From Phytohabitans maris (GTDB lineage: Bacteria; Actinomycetota; Actinomycetes; Mycobacteriales; Micromonosporaceae), in the NCBI RefSeq assembly GCF_031085175.1, contig NZ_JAVHUY010000032.1:52249-116248 (forward strand): a stretch of DNA of 64,000 nt, written 5' to 3'. This document shows, piece after piece, positions 27,613 through 35,947 of this stretch (within the stretch, counting starts at the first letter, position 1; every line of letters starts with the position of its first letter). The position numbers were made by a program, and so were the translations under genes. A model generated the notes under the pieces. That model was not told the DNA's origin and did not search any database. It worked only from the letters and a program-made list of their open reading frames with translations.

Positions 27613-30369
27613 ATGAGCAGCCCCGCCGAGCGGTACGCCGCGGCGCGCCGCCGGGCCGATGAGGCCGCAGGTTTCCCGGCACTCGAGGACTTCGCCCTCG
27701 ACCTCGGATTCGATCTCGACGACTTCCAGCGGGAGGCGTGCGAGGCGCTCGAGCGGGGCAGCGGCGTACTCGTCTGCGCTCCCACCGGGGCGGGAAAGAC
27801 CGTGGTCGGCGAGTTCGCCGTGCACCTGGCCCTCTCCACGCCCGACCTGCGGCGCAAGTGCTTCTACACCACGCCGATCAAGGCGCTCTCCAACCAGAAG
27901 TACCACGACCTGGTGGAACGCTACGGCGCGGAGCGGGTCGGCCTGCTCACCGGCGACAACGCCATCAACGGCGACGCGCCGGTGGTGGTGATGACCACCG
28001 AGGTGCTGCGCAACATGCTCTACGCCGGCTCGTCCACTTTGGAGGGACTGGCGTACGTGGTGATGGACGAGGTGCACTACCTCGCCGACCGCTTCCGCGG
28101 CGCCGTGTGGGAGGAGGTGATCATCCACCTGCCCGCCTCGGTGACGCTGGTCTCCCTGTCGGCGACCGTCTCCAACGCGGAGGAGTTCGCCGACTGGCTG
28201 GTCACCGTGCGCGGCGAGACGGCCGTCGTGGTCAGCGAGCACCGCCCGGTGCCGCTGTGGCAGCACATGCTGGTCGGGCGGCGGATGTTCGACCTGTTCC
28301 ACGACGCCGACGCGGCCCGCAAGCACGACGTACACCCCGAGCTGCTGCGCTACTCCCGCGAGCAGCTGCGCCGCCTGGAGCTGACCGACGGGTACTCCCC
28401 GGGGCGCGGCGGCCGCGGCGGGCGGCGCTGGCGGGGTCCGCTGCGCGCCGACATCGTCGAGCGGCTCGACCGGGAGGGGCTGCTGCCGGCGATCCTGTTC
28501 ATCTTCAGCCGGGCCGGCTGCGACGCGGCCGTGCAGCAGTGCCTGCACGCCGGGCTGCGCCTCACCACGCCGGACGAGCGGGCCGAGATCCGCCGGGTCG
28601 CCGAGGCCCGGATGGCCGCCATCCCCGGCGGTGACCTGCAGGTCCTCGGCTACTGGGAGTGGCTCGACGGGCTGGAGCGGGGGCTGGCCGCGCACCACGC
28701 GGGGCTGCTGCCGGCGTTCAAGGAGGTCGTCGAGGAGCTCTTCGTGCGCGGCCTGGTCAAGGCCGTCTTCGCCACCGAGACGCTCGCCCTGGGCATCAAC
28801 ATGCCGGCCCGGTGCGTGGTGCTGGAACGGCTGGTGAAGTTCAACGGCGAGGCGCACGTCGACCTGACGCCGGGGGAGTACACGCAGCTCACCGGCCGCG
28901 CCGGCCGCCGGGGCATCGACGTGGAGGGGCACGCGGTCGTGGTGTGGGCGCCGGAGGTCGACCCGCGGCACGTGGCCGGGCTCGCCTCCACCCGCACGTA
29001 CCCGCTGCGCTCCAGCTTCCGCCCGTCGTACAACATGGCCGCCAACCTGGTCGGCACGGTCGGCGCGGCGCCGGCCCGGGAGCTGCTGGAGAGCTCGTTC
29101 GCCCAGTTCCAGGCGGACCGCTCGGTGGTCGGCCTGGCCCGCCAGGTGCAGCGCAACCTTCAGGCCATCGAGGCGTACGGCAACGAGGTGCGCTGCCACC
29201 ACGGCGACTTCGACGAGTACTTCGCGCTGCGCGTGGCGATCGCCGACCGCGAGCGCGCCCTGGCCCGGCAGGGGAGCAGCCAGCGCCGCGCCGAGGCGGT
29301 CCGCTCCCTCGAACGGCTTCGGGTCGGCGACGTCGTGCGCGTGCCGTCCGGCCGCCGCTCCGGGCTGGCCGTGGTGCTCGACCCGGGCGTGGGCGGCTTC
29401 GGCGAGCCGCGGCCGCTGGTGCTCACCCAGGACAGGTGGGCCGGGCGGGTCACCCCGGCCGACTTCACCGCGCCGGCCGAGGTGCTGGCCCGCGTGCGGG
29501 TACCCAAGCATTTCAACCACCGCTCGCCCGCCGCGCGCCGCGACCTGGCCGCGCAGGTGACGGCGACGGGCCTGGACCGGCACGCCGGGCGGCGGTCGCG
29601 GTCCAAGGGCGGCGACGGCGAGGACCGCGAGCTGGCGCTGCTCCGGGTCCAGCTGCGGCAGCACCCCTGCCACGCCTGCCCGGAACGGGAGGAGCACGCC
29701 CGCTGGGCCGAGCGGCGGCACCGCCTGGGGCGCGACACCGAGCAGCTGCGGGAGAAGGTGGCCGGGCGCACCGGCTCGCTCGCGCGGACCTTCGACAACG
29801 TCTGCGACCTGCTCACCAACCGCGGGTACCTGACGCCCGACGGCGAGGTCACCGACGCCGGCCGCATGCTCGCCCGGATCTGGACCGAGGCCGACCTGCT
29901 GGTCGCCGAGTGCCTGCGCCGCGGCGTGTGGGACGGCCTGTCCGCGGCCGAGCTGGCGGCGGCCGTCTCGGTCGTGCTGTACGAGGCCCGCCGCGAGGGC
30001 GACGAGCGGGCCTCGGTGCCGCGCGGGCCGGTCTCGGACGCGGTCGACGCCACCGTCAAGATCTGGGCCGAGCTGGAGGCCGACGAGGCGTCCCGCGGCC
30101 TCGACCTGACCCGCGAGCCCGACCTCGGCTTCGTGTGGCCGATCTTCCGCTGGGCCCGCGGTGAAGACCTGGCGAAGGTCCTGGCCAGCGGCCACAACCT
30201 GGACGGCGAGATGCCGGCCGGCGACTTCGTGCGGTGGGCCCGGCAGGTGGTCGACCTGCTCGGCCAGGTCGCCGAGGCCGCCTCCGCGTCTCCCAAGCTC
30301 CGCGAGGCGGCCCGCTCCGCGATGGGCGCGGTAAACCGAGGAGTGCTCGCGTATAACGCCGTGACGTAG
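27613..30369 (+). CDS. helY: Ski2-like DEAD/DEAH-box RNA helicase (HelY)
   Basis: 918 aa. Helicase motifs in order: Q-like FQREACEALERG, motif I CAPTGAGKT, Ia TTPIKALSNQKY, II DEVHYL, III SLSATVSN, then in RecA2 FIFSRAGCDAAVQQC, LAAHHAGLLPAFKEVVE, V TETLALGINMPA and VI QLTGRAGRRGID. A DSHCT domain ends the protein. This is the actinobacterial HelY/Mtr4-like family, thought to act in RNA turnover. The cysteine segment HPCHACPERE in the arch region is a family trait. Divergent from the HAD gene. Confidence 0.93.
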   Translation: MSSPAERYAAARRRADEAAGFPALEDFALDLGFDLDDFQREACEALERGSGVLVCAPTGAGKTVVGEFAVHLALSTPDLRRKCFYTTPIKALSNQKYHDLVERYGAERVGLLTGDNAINGDAPVVVMTTEVLRNMLYAGSSTLEGLAYVVMDEVHYLADRFRGAVWEEVIIHLPASVTLVSLSATVSNAEEFADWLVTVRGETAVVVSEHRPVPLWQHMLVGRRMFDLFHDADAARKHDVHPELLRYSREQLRRLELTDGYSPGRGGRGGRRWRGPLRADIVERLDREGLLPAILFIFSRAGCDAAVQQCLHAGLRLTTPDERAEIRRVAEARMAAIPGGDLQVLGYWEWLDGLERGLAAHHAGLLPAFKEVVEELFVRGLVKAVFATETLALGINMPARCVVLERLVKFNGEAHVDLTPGEYTQLTGRAGRRGIDVEGHAVVVWAPEVDPRHVAGLASTRTYPLRSSFRPSYNMAANLVGTVGAAPARELLESSFAQFQADRSVVGLARQVQRNLQAIEAYGNEVRCHHGDFDEYFALRVAIADRERALARQGSSQRRAEAVRSLERLRVGDVVRVPSGRRSGLAVVLDPGVGGFGEPRPLVLTQDRWAGRVTPADFTAPAEVLARVRVPKHFNHRSPAARRDLAAQVTATGLDRHAGRRSRSKGGDGEDRELALLRVQLRQHPCHACPEREEHARWAERRHRLGRDTEQLREKVAGRTGSLARTFDNVCDLLTNRGYLTPDGEVTDAGRMLARIWTEADLLVAECLRRGVWDGLSAAELAAAVSVVLYEARREGDERASVPRGPVSDAVDATVKIWAELEADEASRGLDLTREPDLGFVWPIFRWARGEDLAKVLASGHNLDGEMPAGDFVRWARQVVDLLGQVAEAASASPKLREAARSAMGAVNRGVLAYNAVT

Positions 30370-30473
30370 CCGCCCGGACACCGTCAGGCGTATGGCCGAC
30401 CGTCCAGTTGTAGAACGCCGATCGTCTCTTAATGATCGTTTCCGCTGGTGGGGGCGGCCTGGGGGGACGATCC

Positions 30474-31328
30474 GTGGAGATACATCACTTCGAGTACGGC
30501 TGGATCACGCCGACGCTGAGCTACGCGCTCTCGGTGCTGGGCTCGCTGCTCGGCCTGACCTGCGCGGTGCGGGTACGCGAGGCGACCACCTCGGCGCAGC
30601 GCGCCTGGTGGCTGATGCTCGCCGCCTGGGCGATCGGCGGTACCGCGATCTGGAGCATGCACTTCATGGCCATGCTCGGCTTCTCGGTGGTCGGCCACCA
30701 GATCCGGTACGACGTGGCGCTGACCGCGGCGAGCGCGGTGATCGCGGTGGCGGTCGTCGGCGTCGGCCTGTTCATCGCCGCGCTGGGCCGCCCGTCGATC
30801 GTCAAGATCCTGCTCGGCGGCCTCTTCGCCGGCCTCGGGGTGGCCGCGATGCACTACACCGGCATGGCGGCGATGCGCGTGGAAGCCCGGATCGACTACG
30901 ACACCACCCGCGTCGCCCTCTCGACCGCCATCGCCGTGGTCGCGGCGACGGTCGCGCTCTGGCTGGTCGTGAACGTCAAGGGCGCCCTGGCGATCGGCGC
31001 GTCCGCCCTGGTCATGGGCGTCGCCGTGAACGGCATGCACTTCACCGGCATGTCCGCCATGTCCGCCCACGAACACCCCACCCCCGGCGACCCGTCCGGC
31101 GCCACCGCCTCCAACCTGCTGGTCCCGATCATCCTGGCCGTGATCCTGGTGGTCATCGCCCTCATCTACGCCGTGCTCGCCGCCCCGAACGAGGAGGACC
31201 GCGCCGGCGCCGCCTACCTCGACGCCCGCATCGCCGACCGGCTGAGCAACACCCCCGCCCCCGAGCCGCCCCCGTCCCCGCACGGCCTGGCGGCCCGCCG
31301 CACCAACCTCCCCACCCGCCGCCCGTAG
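30474..31328 (+). CDS. MHYT-domain integral membrane protein
   Basis: 284 aa. Seven predicted TM helices with three signature motifs WSMHFMAM, AAMHYTGM and NGMHFTGM; the Met/His residues are proposed to bind copper and sense oxygen, CO or NO (family proposal). No GGDEF/EAL output domain, only a short Pro-rich C-tail, so it may work as a stand-alone sensor. GTG start with GGGGGGA 6 nt upstream; an ATG at 30432 is less supported. Confidence 0.85.
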   Translation: MEIHHFEYGWITPTLSYALSVLGSLLGLTCAVRVREATTSAQRAWWLMLAAWAIGGTAIWSMHFMAMLGFSVVGHQIRYDVALTAASAVIAVAVVGVGLFIAALGRPSIVKILLGGLFAGLGVAAMHYTGMAAMRVEARIDYDTTRVALSTAIAVVAATVALWLVVNVKGALAIGASALVMGVAVNGMHFTGMSAMSAHEHPTPGDPSGATASNLLVPIILAVILVVIALIYAVLAAPNEEDRAGAAYLDARIADRLSNTPAPEPPPSPHGLAARRTNLPTRRP

Positions 31329-31347
31329 CGCGCCCTTCGGGCGTTGT

Positions 31348-31378
31348 GAGCTACCGCGACGCCCGTGGCGGTCCGGAC
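31348..31378 (-). repeat. Partial copy of the ~90-bp interspersed repeat
   Basis: GAGCTACCGCGACGCCCG then GGCGGTCCGGAC: the 3' end of the repeat in reverse. It faces the full copy at 31961-32070, so this gap is bounded by inverted copies like the 4083-4612 island. Confidence 0.7.
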
Positions 31379-31431
31379 CCAATGCCACTCACCTATTTGA
31401 TCAAGGTCAGGCGACTGTGCAGCCATGACCT

Positions 31432-31471
31432 TCCTGGCTGTACCTCTGGCCACAGCCAGGTACCACGATCC
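31432..31471. repeat. CCTGGCTGT hairpin plus half of the 48-bp palindrome
   Basis: CCTGGCTGT pairs with ACAGCCAGG, and the right part runs into GGTACCACGATC, the outer end of the 48-bp family; no left end is present. Confidence 0.55.
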
Positions 31472-31677
31472 GCGCGGGCCAGCCGACCCCCGACGCCGAT
31501 CAAGGGGCGCACGGACCTCGCCCCCGCGTTCGCCGCTGGAGGTGGCGTCCTTTGATCGCGGCCGGGCCCGGGCCGGTCAACGGCCTCACGCTCGTGAGCG
31601 GCGCTGCCCCGCCGGCCCCCGCCGCCTCCGCCTCCGGCAGGGACCGGCGGACTCCATGATCGGTGCCGAGGTTGGTA

Positions 31678-31725
31678 GATCGTGGTACTTCGCTGCCCCT
31701 CCAGGGGCACGCAAATACCACGATC
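31678..31725. repeat. 48-bp palindrome family, copy 2
   Basis: GATCGTGGTACTTCGCTG ... TACCACGATC, 48 nt, with a few unpaired positions in the arms (the right arm reads CACGCAAATACC). Same length and ends as the 19521 copy. The string ATGATCGGTGCCGAGGTTGG lies just to the left. Confidence 0.85.
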
Positions 31726-31852
31726 ACAGGGCGGATCCGTCGAGCCGCCGTCGATCAAGGAATCTGCGGCGACATTCCGGGCAAGGGCCGCCGGGGGTCG
31801 GGCATCGCGCGCGCCGCCGGCAGCGGCCCCCGCGTCGGACCGGCCAGCCTGA

Positions 31853-31878
31853 GTGGGCGATGTCCGCGACATTGCCCG
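31853..31878. repeat. GTGGGCGATGTCC/GACATTGCCC palindrome
   Basis: GGGCGATGTC and GACATTGCCC around CGC, with one A/G mismatch. It is related to those at 4260 and 10412. Confidence 0.75.
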
Positions 31879-31960
31879 GTGCGTGCCCCACCGCGGCGGC
31901 GTTGCGGGTGGCCCCGCCGCGCTGGCCGTGCGAGGCGGGCCGGGGTGGGTTGTGCGACCG

Positions 31961-32070
31961 CGGAGGGTGAGGCCGCGGGAACGCACCCCAAGAAAACGCT
32001 CCGCTGCGCTCCACGTTTCCCCGGGGACCCCGCGCAACGGTCCGGACCACGGCGGGCGTCGCGGTAGCTC
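31961..32070 (+). repeat. Interspersed ~90-bp repeat, full copy
   Basis: CGGAGGGTGAGGCCGCGGGA, CCCCAAGAAAACGCTCC, ACGTTTCCCCGGGGACCC, GCGCAACGGTCCGGACCACG and GGCGTCGCGGTAGCTC in the same order as at 4530. It carries an extra GCTGCGCTCC compared with the 4530 copy. It ends about 18 nt from the exonuclease stop codon. Confidence 0.85.
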
Positions 32071-32088
32071 GGATCTCTGTTCTCAAGA

Positions 32089-33009
32089 TCAGCGGCGGGG
32101 GAGGGCGAGGGCGTCGACGAGGCGCTTGCAGGAGCCGGCGAGGTTCCACTTCTCGGCCAGGGCGAGCAGGCGGTCGCCGTCCGCGGGGGCGGTGGGCAGG
32201 CTCGTGTCGAAGTCGGGGATCGGGATGTCGCGGGCGACCCGGACCACCTTCGGCGCCACCGCCAGATAGTCGCGGGCGGCGGCCAGCTTGCCGCGCAGGC
32301 CGGCGGCGAAGCCGGCCTTCGGGTCGTCCAGGGCGGCCAGGATGCCGTCCAGGTCGCCGTAGCGGGTGACCAGCCGGGCCGCGGTCTTCTCGCCGACGCC
32401 GGGTACGCCGGGCAGGCCGTCGCTGGGATCGCCACGGAGCGCGGCGAAGTCGGCGTACGCGGCGGCCGGCACGCCGTACTTGGCACGCACCGCGGTGTCG
32501 TCGCAGTCTTCGAGCTTGGCCACGCCGCGACCGCAGTACAGCAGCCGGACCGGCTTGGCGTCGTCGACGAGCTGGAAGAGGTCGCGGTCGCCGGAGGCCA
32601 CCTCGACCGGGCCGGGCTGGGTGGTGGCGAGCGTGCCGAGCACGTCGTCGGCCTCGTAGCCGGGGGCCTCGACCGCCGGGATGCCGATCGCCTCCAGGAC
32701 CTCCAGGATCAGCGGGATCTGCGGTACCAGCGTGTCGGGCACGATCTCCGCGCCGGGCAGCCCGCCGGCGTCGAGCCGGTGCGCCTTGTACGACGGGAGC
32801 AGCTCCACCCGCCACGCCGGGCGCCAGTCGGCGTCCATCGCGCACACCAGGCGATCCGGGTGGCGGCCGCGGACCAGCGTGGCGAGGAAGTCGAGGAACC
32901 CGCGGACGGCGTTGACCGGGGTGCCGTCGGCGGCCCGCGCCGCGGACTCGGGGATCCCGAAGTACGCCCGGAAGTAGAGGCTCGGCGCGTCCACGAGGAG
33001 CAGCGTCAT
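32089..33009 (-). CDS. 5'-3' exonuclease (FEN/PolI N-domain type)
   Basis: 306 aa stand-alone flap/5' nuclease. LLLVDAPSLYFRAYFG has the first metal Asp, ELLPSYKAHR the helical gateway Arg/Lys, GYEADDVLGTLA and VASGDRDLFQLVDD the acidic cluster, and LPGVPGVGEKTAARLV the H3TH DNA-binding motif. It resembles the 5' nuclease domain of DNA polymerase I without the polymerase; such paralogues are common in actinomycetes and act in RNA-primer or R-loop removal. ATG 33009 is chosen over an upstream in-frame GTG/ATG lacking conserved sequence. Confidence 0.92.
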   Translation of the reverse strand: MTLLLVDAPSLYFRAYFGIPESAARAADGTPVNAVRGFLDFLATLVRGRHPDRLVCAMDADWRPAWRVELLPSYKAHRLDAGGLPGAEIVPDTLVPQIPLILEVLEAIGIPAVEAPGYEADDVLGTLATTQPGPVEVASGDRDLFQLVDDAKPVRLLYCGRGVAKLEDCDDTAVRAKYGVPAAAYADFAALRGDPSDGLPGVPGVGEKTAARLVTRYGDLDGILAALDDPKAGFAAGLRGKLAAARDYLAVAPKVVRVARDIPIPDFDTSLPTAPADGDRLLALAEKWNLAGSCKRLVDALALPRR

Positions 33010-33149
33010 GCCGGACAGCTTGTCACAGCGCGTTCGCGCCGGCCTACGCCCGCGGTGGAGGCGGCCGGGCAAGGTGGACGTAAGGTAAACGAAAGGTTAA
33101 GAATCGGTGTGCTGGGGCCCTGCCCGAGGAATGGCGAGCGCTCCGCACC

Positions 33150-33155
33150 TATCCT
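33150..33155 (+). promoter_or_regulatory. Candidate -10 box (TATCCT) of leaderless GT4 gene
   Basis: TANNNT 7 nt before the GTG at 33163; no Shine-Dalgarno. It would start the exopolysaccharide operon. Confidence 0.45.
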
Positions 33156-33162
33156 CGGGCGC

Positions 33163-34383
33163 GTGACGTTGTCGGCGCCGGAGAAGGCCACACCCCCGAA
33201 GCGCGACCCGGGCCGCCCACTGCGGATCGGCATGATCGTGGTGAGCGAGTACGAGTCGGACCCGCGCGTGCGCCGCCAGGCCGAGGCGCTCGCCGCCCGC
33301 GGTGACGAGGTGACCGTCGTCGCCCTCGCCGCGCCCGGCCGCCCCGAGGTCGACGTGGTCGACGGGGTGAAGGTCGTGCACCTGCCCACCCGCAAGTACC
33401 GGGGCAGCTCCGCGAAGGCGTACCTCTCGCTGTACGGCGGCTTCGGCGCCCGCGCCGCCCGCTGGCTGAGCACCCGCCCCCGCGCGTTCGACCTGGTGCA
33501 GGCCCACTCGATGCCCGAGGCGCTGGTCTTCGCCGCGGTCGTGCCCCGGCTCTTCGGCACCCCGTTGCTGCTCGACGTGCACGACCTGACGTCGAAGCTG
33601 TTCGCGTCGAAGTTCGCCGGCAAGAGCAAGGTGCTCACCGCGATCACCGCGTCGGAGAAGGCGTCGTTCCGGTTCGCGCACGAGGTGCTGACCGTGCACG
33701 AGCCGTACGCGGACGAGATCCGGGCCTGGACCAGGCGCCCCGTCTCCGTGGTCATGAACTGCCCCGACGAGCGCCTCTTCACCCCCCGCCCCGAGCCGCT
33801 GCGCTGGGACCCGGCCGGCGAGGTCGTGTTCAGCTACCACGGCCTCGTCGCGCCCCGCCACGGCCTGGTCGAGGCGACCGAGGCGCTCGCCCGCCTGCGC
33901 GGCGACTTCCCGGGCGCGCGGCTCCAGGTGCGGGGGAGCGGCGACGGCCTGGAGGAGCTCGGCGCCCGGGCCGAGGCGCTCGGCATCGCGGACGCGGTCG
34001 ACCTGCCGACCAGGCTCTACCCGCTGCCCGAGATCGTCAAGGAGCTGGAAAAGGTCCACATCGGACTCGTACCGAGCAAGCTCGACCCGTGGACCGACGG
34101 CGTACTCCCCACCAAGCTGATGGAGTACGCGATGCTGGGCGTCCCGGTCATCACGTTCCGCAACCCGGTGATCTCGCGGTACTTCCCGGACGACACGGTC
34201 CGCTACGTCGACCCGGCCAGCCCGGACACCCTGCACGAGGCCATGCGCGAGCTGGCCGGCGACCCCGACCGGGCCATGGCGCAGGCCGCCCGGGCCAGCG
34301 AGGTCATGGCCGGCCTGCGGTGGAGCGAGCAGAAGAAGCACTACTTCGCGGTCGTCGACCGCCTCACCGCAAGGCGTGGTTGA
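33163..34383 (+). CDS. Glycosyltransferase family 4
   Basis: 406 aa GT-B enzyme. N-domain: RIGMIVVSEYESDPRVRRQAEALAARG and DLVQAHSMPEALVFA; C-domain: HIGLVPSKLDPWTDGVLPTKLMEYAMLGVPVI, the nucleotide-sugar-binding E-x7-E region (KLMEYAMLG). It is the first gene of the 33163-41326 polysaccharide locus. Donor and acceptor unknown. The stop overlaps an alternative start of the flippase gene. Confidence 0.85.
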   Translation: MTLSAPEKATPPKRDPGRPLRIGMIVVSEYESDPRVRRQAEALAARGDEVTVVALAAPGRPEVDVVDGVKVVHLPTRKYRGSSAKAYLSLYGGFGARAARWLSTRPRAFDLVQAHSMPEALVFAAVVPRLFGTPLLLDVHDLTSKLFASKFAGKSKVLTAITASEKASFRFAHEVLTVHEPYADEIRAWTRRPVSVVMNCPDERLFTPRPEPLRWDPAGEVVFSYHGLVAPRHGLVEATEALARLRGDFPGARLQVRGSGDGLEELGARAEALGIADAVDLPTRLYPLPEIVKELEKVHIGLVPSKLDPWTDGVLPTKLMEYAMLGVPVITFRNPVISRYFPDDTVRYVDPASPDTLHEAMRELAGDPDRAMAQAARASEVMAGLRWSEQKKHYFAVVDRLTARRG

Positions 34384-34474
34384 GAGCACAGCCCCGAGGG
34401 TCGGAGAGGTCCGGTCCGCGGAGCAGAGCGCCGACGATGGACCGAACCGGCCCGCGGGAGCGGAGCGAGCGCCG

Positions 34475-35947
34475 ATGAGCACAGAGCCGCCGCGCCCCGG
34501 GATCGTCCGCGCGGGGCTGCTGTCCATGGCGGGGCTCGTCGCGCTCGGCCTGACCCGGCTCCTGCACGGCGCGATGGTCAGCCGCGCCACCGACCAGAAG
34601 ACGTACGGCCTGGTCGGCACGCTCATCGCGATCACCACGATCGGGAGCCTGCTGCTGCCGGCCGGCGTGGCGAGCGCGGCGTCGAAGTTCATCCCGTTCG
34701 AGGACGGCCGGGGGGACGCCGCCGCGGCCCGGGGCGTGCACCGGCTGCTGGTCCGGGTCGGCTGGGCCGGGGCGGTACCGATCAGCCTCGGCGCGGCCCT
34801 CGGTGCCGCCGCCGTGTTCGACCTCGGCTGGGTGGACACGCTCCAGGTGGCGGCGCTGTGCTGCGCCTTCTCCGCGTACTCGGTGCAGAAGTCGGTGCTG
34901 TACGGCTTCGGGCTCGTCCCCGCGTACACCAGGCTGGAGCTGGCCTGCTCCGGCCTGGCCCTCGCGGCGACGGCGCTGGTGGTGGTCGCCGGCTGGTCCG
35001 TCTACCTGCTCCCGCTCGCGGCGGGTTACACGCTCTTCACGCTCGGCGCCTGGTGGCGGGTGCGGCCGCTGGCGAAAGGCCCGAGGCAGCGGTACACCCC
35101 CACCCGCGAGATCGCCGTCTTCGTCGTGCTGGCCTGCGTCGGCACGCTCTGCTCCCAGGGCTTCCTGCAGGGCACCCAGCTGCTGGCCAACCACTTCGCC
35201 ACCCGCCAGGAGGTCGCGTACTTCGCGGCCGCGGTCACGCTCATCGCGCCCGCGTACTTCCTGCCCCGCGCGCTCGGCATCGTGCTGTTCCCCTCGATGG
35301 CCCGCGCGCACGGCGCCGGCGACGTGGCCGACGTGCGCCGCCAGGCCGACCTCTCCACCCGCGCGCTGCTGGTCGTGCTCGCCCCGCTCTTCGCCGTCGC
35401 GCTGCTGGTCGCGCCCGAGATCCTGACCCTCTTCGGCGGCTCGGAGTATGCCTCCGGCGCGCCGGTGCTGCGGCTGATGCTCGCCGCCACGTACCTGGCG
35501 GTGGTCGCCGTGCCCGCCGTGAACGCCCTCTCCAGCGGGGCGCACGTGCGCGTGCCGGTGTTCTCCGCGGTCGCCGGACTGATCACCGGGCTCGCGGTGG
35601 TGGCCGCGCTCGGCGGCCCGCTCGGCGCGGCCGGCGTCGGCCTCGGGTACCTGTGCGGCACCGCGGTGACCGCCGGCGGCCCGGTCGTCACGGCCTGGCG
35701 CCTGCACCGGATGTCGTGGGTCGCCCCCGTGGGGTTAGCGGCCGGGTTCGTCGCTCTCGTGCTCGTCGCGGCGTCCGTCGCAGATCAGTGGCTGAATCCG
35801 GGCACCCGTATCGCCGCTGCCGCGTTCGCCCTGATCATGGGCTTTTTCCTGCTTCGCGGTCAGATCCGCCTACTGCGCGACGCTTCCGCGGTCGGACGGC
35901 TTAAGGTGGCCGGGGGTTCACCATCTCGTTGGGGACGGAGGGTGTAG
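34475..35947 (+). CDS. Polysaccharide flippase (MATE/MOP superfamily, Wzx-like)
   Basis: About 490 aa from the ATG at 34475, with 12-14 predicted TM helices; GLTRLLHGAMVSRATDQKTYG and FLPRALGIVLFPSMARAHG are typical MOP family loops. It would flip lipid-linked oligosaccharide units across the membrane. ATG 34475 follows a GC-rich GGAGCGGAGC stretch; an in-frame GTG at 34376 would add 33 low-complexity residues. Overlaps the next gene by 1 nt. Confidence 0.85.
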   Translation: MSTEPPRPGIVRAGLLSMAGLVALGLTRLLHGAMVSRATDQKTYGLVGTLIAITTIGSLLLPAGVASAASKFIPFEDGRGDAAAARGVHRLLVRVGWAGAVPISLGAALGAAAVFDLGWVDTLQVAALCCAFSAYSVQKSVLYGFGLVPAYTRLELACSGLALAATALVVVAGWSVYLLPLAAGYTLFTLGAWWRVRPLAKGPRQRYTPTREIAVFVVLACVGTLCSQGFLQGTQLLANHFATRQEVAYFAAAVTLIAPAYFLPRALGIVLFPSMARAHGAGDVADVRRQADLSTRALLVVLAPLFAVALLVAPEILTLFGGSEYASGAPVLRLMLAATYLAVVAVPAVNALSSGAHVRVPVFSAVAGLITGLAVVAALGGPLGAAGVGLGYLCGTAVTAGGPVVTAWRLHRMSWVAPVGLAAGFVALVLVAASVADQWLNPGTRIAAAAFALIMGFFLLRGQIRLLRDASAVGRLKVAGGSPSRWGRRV

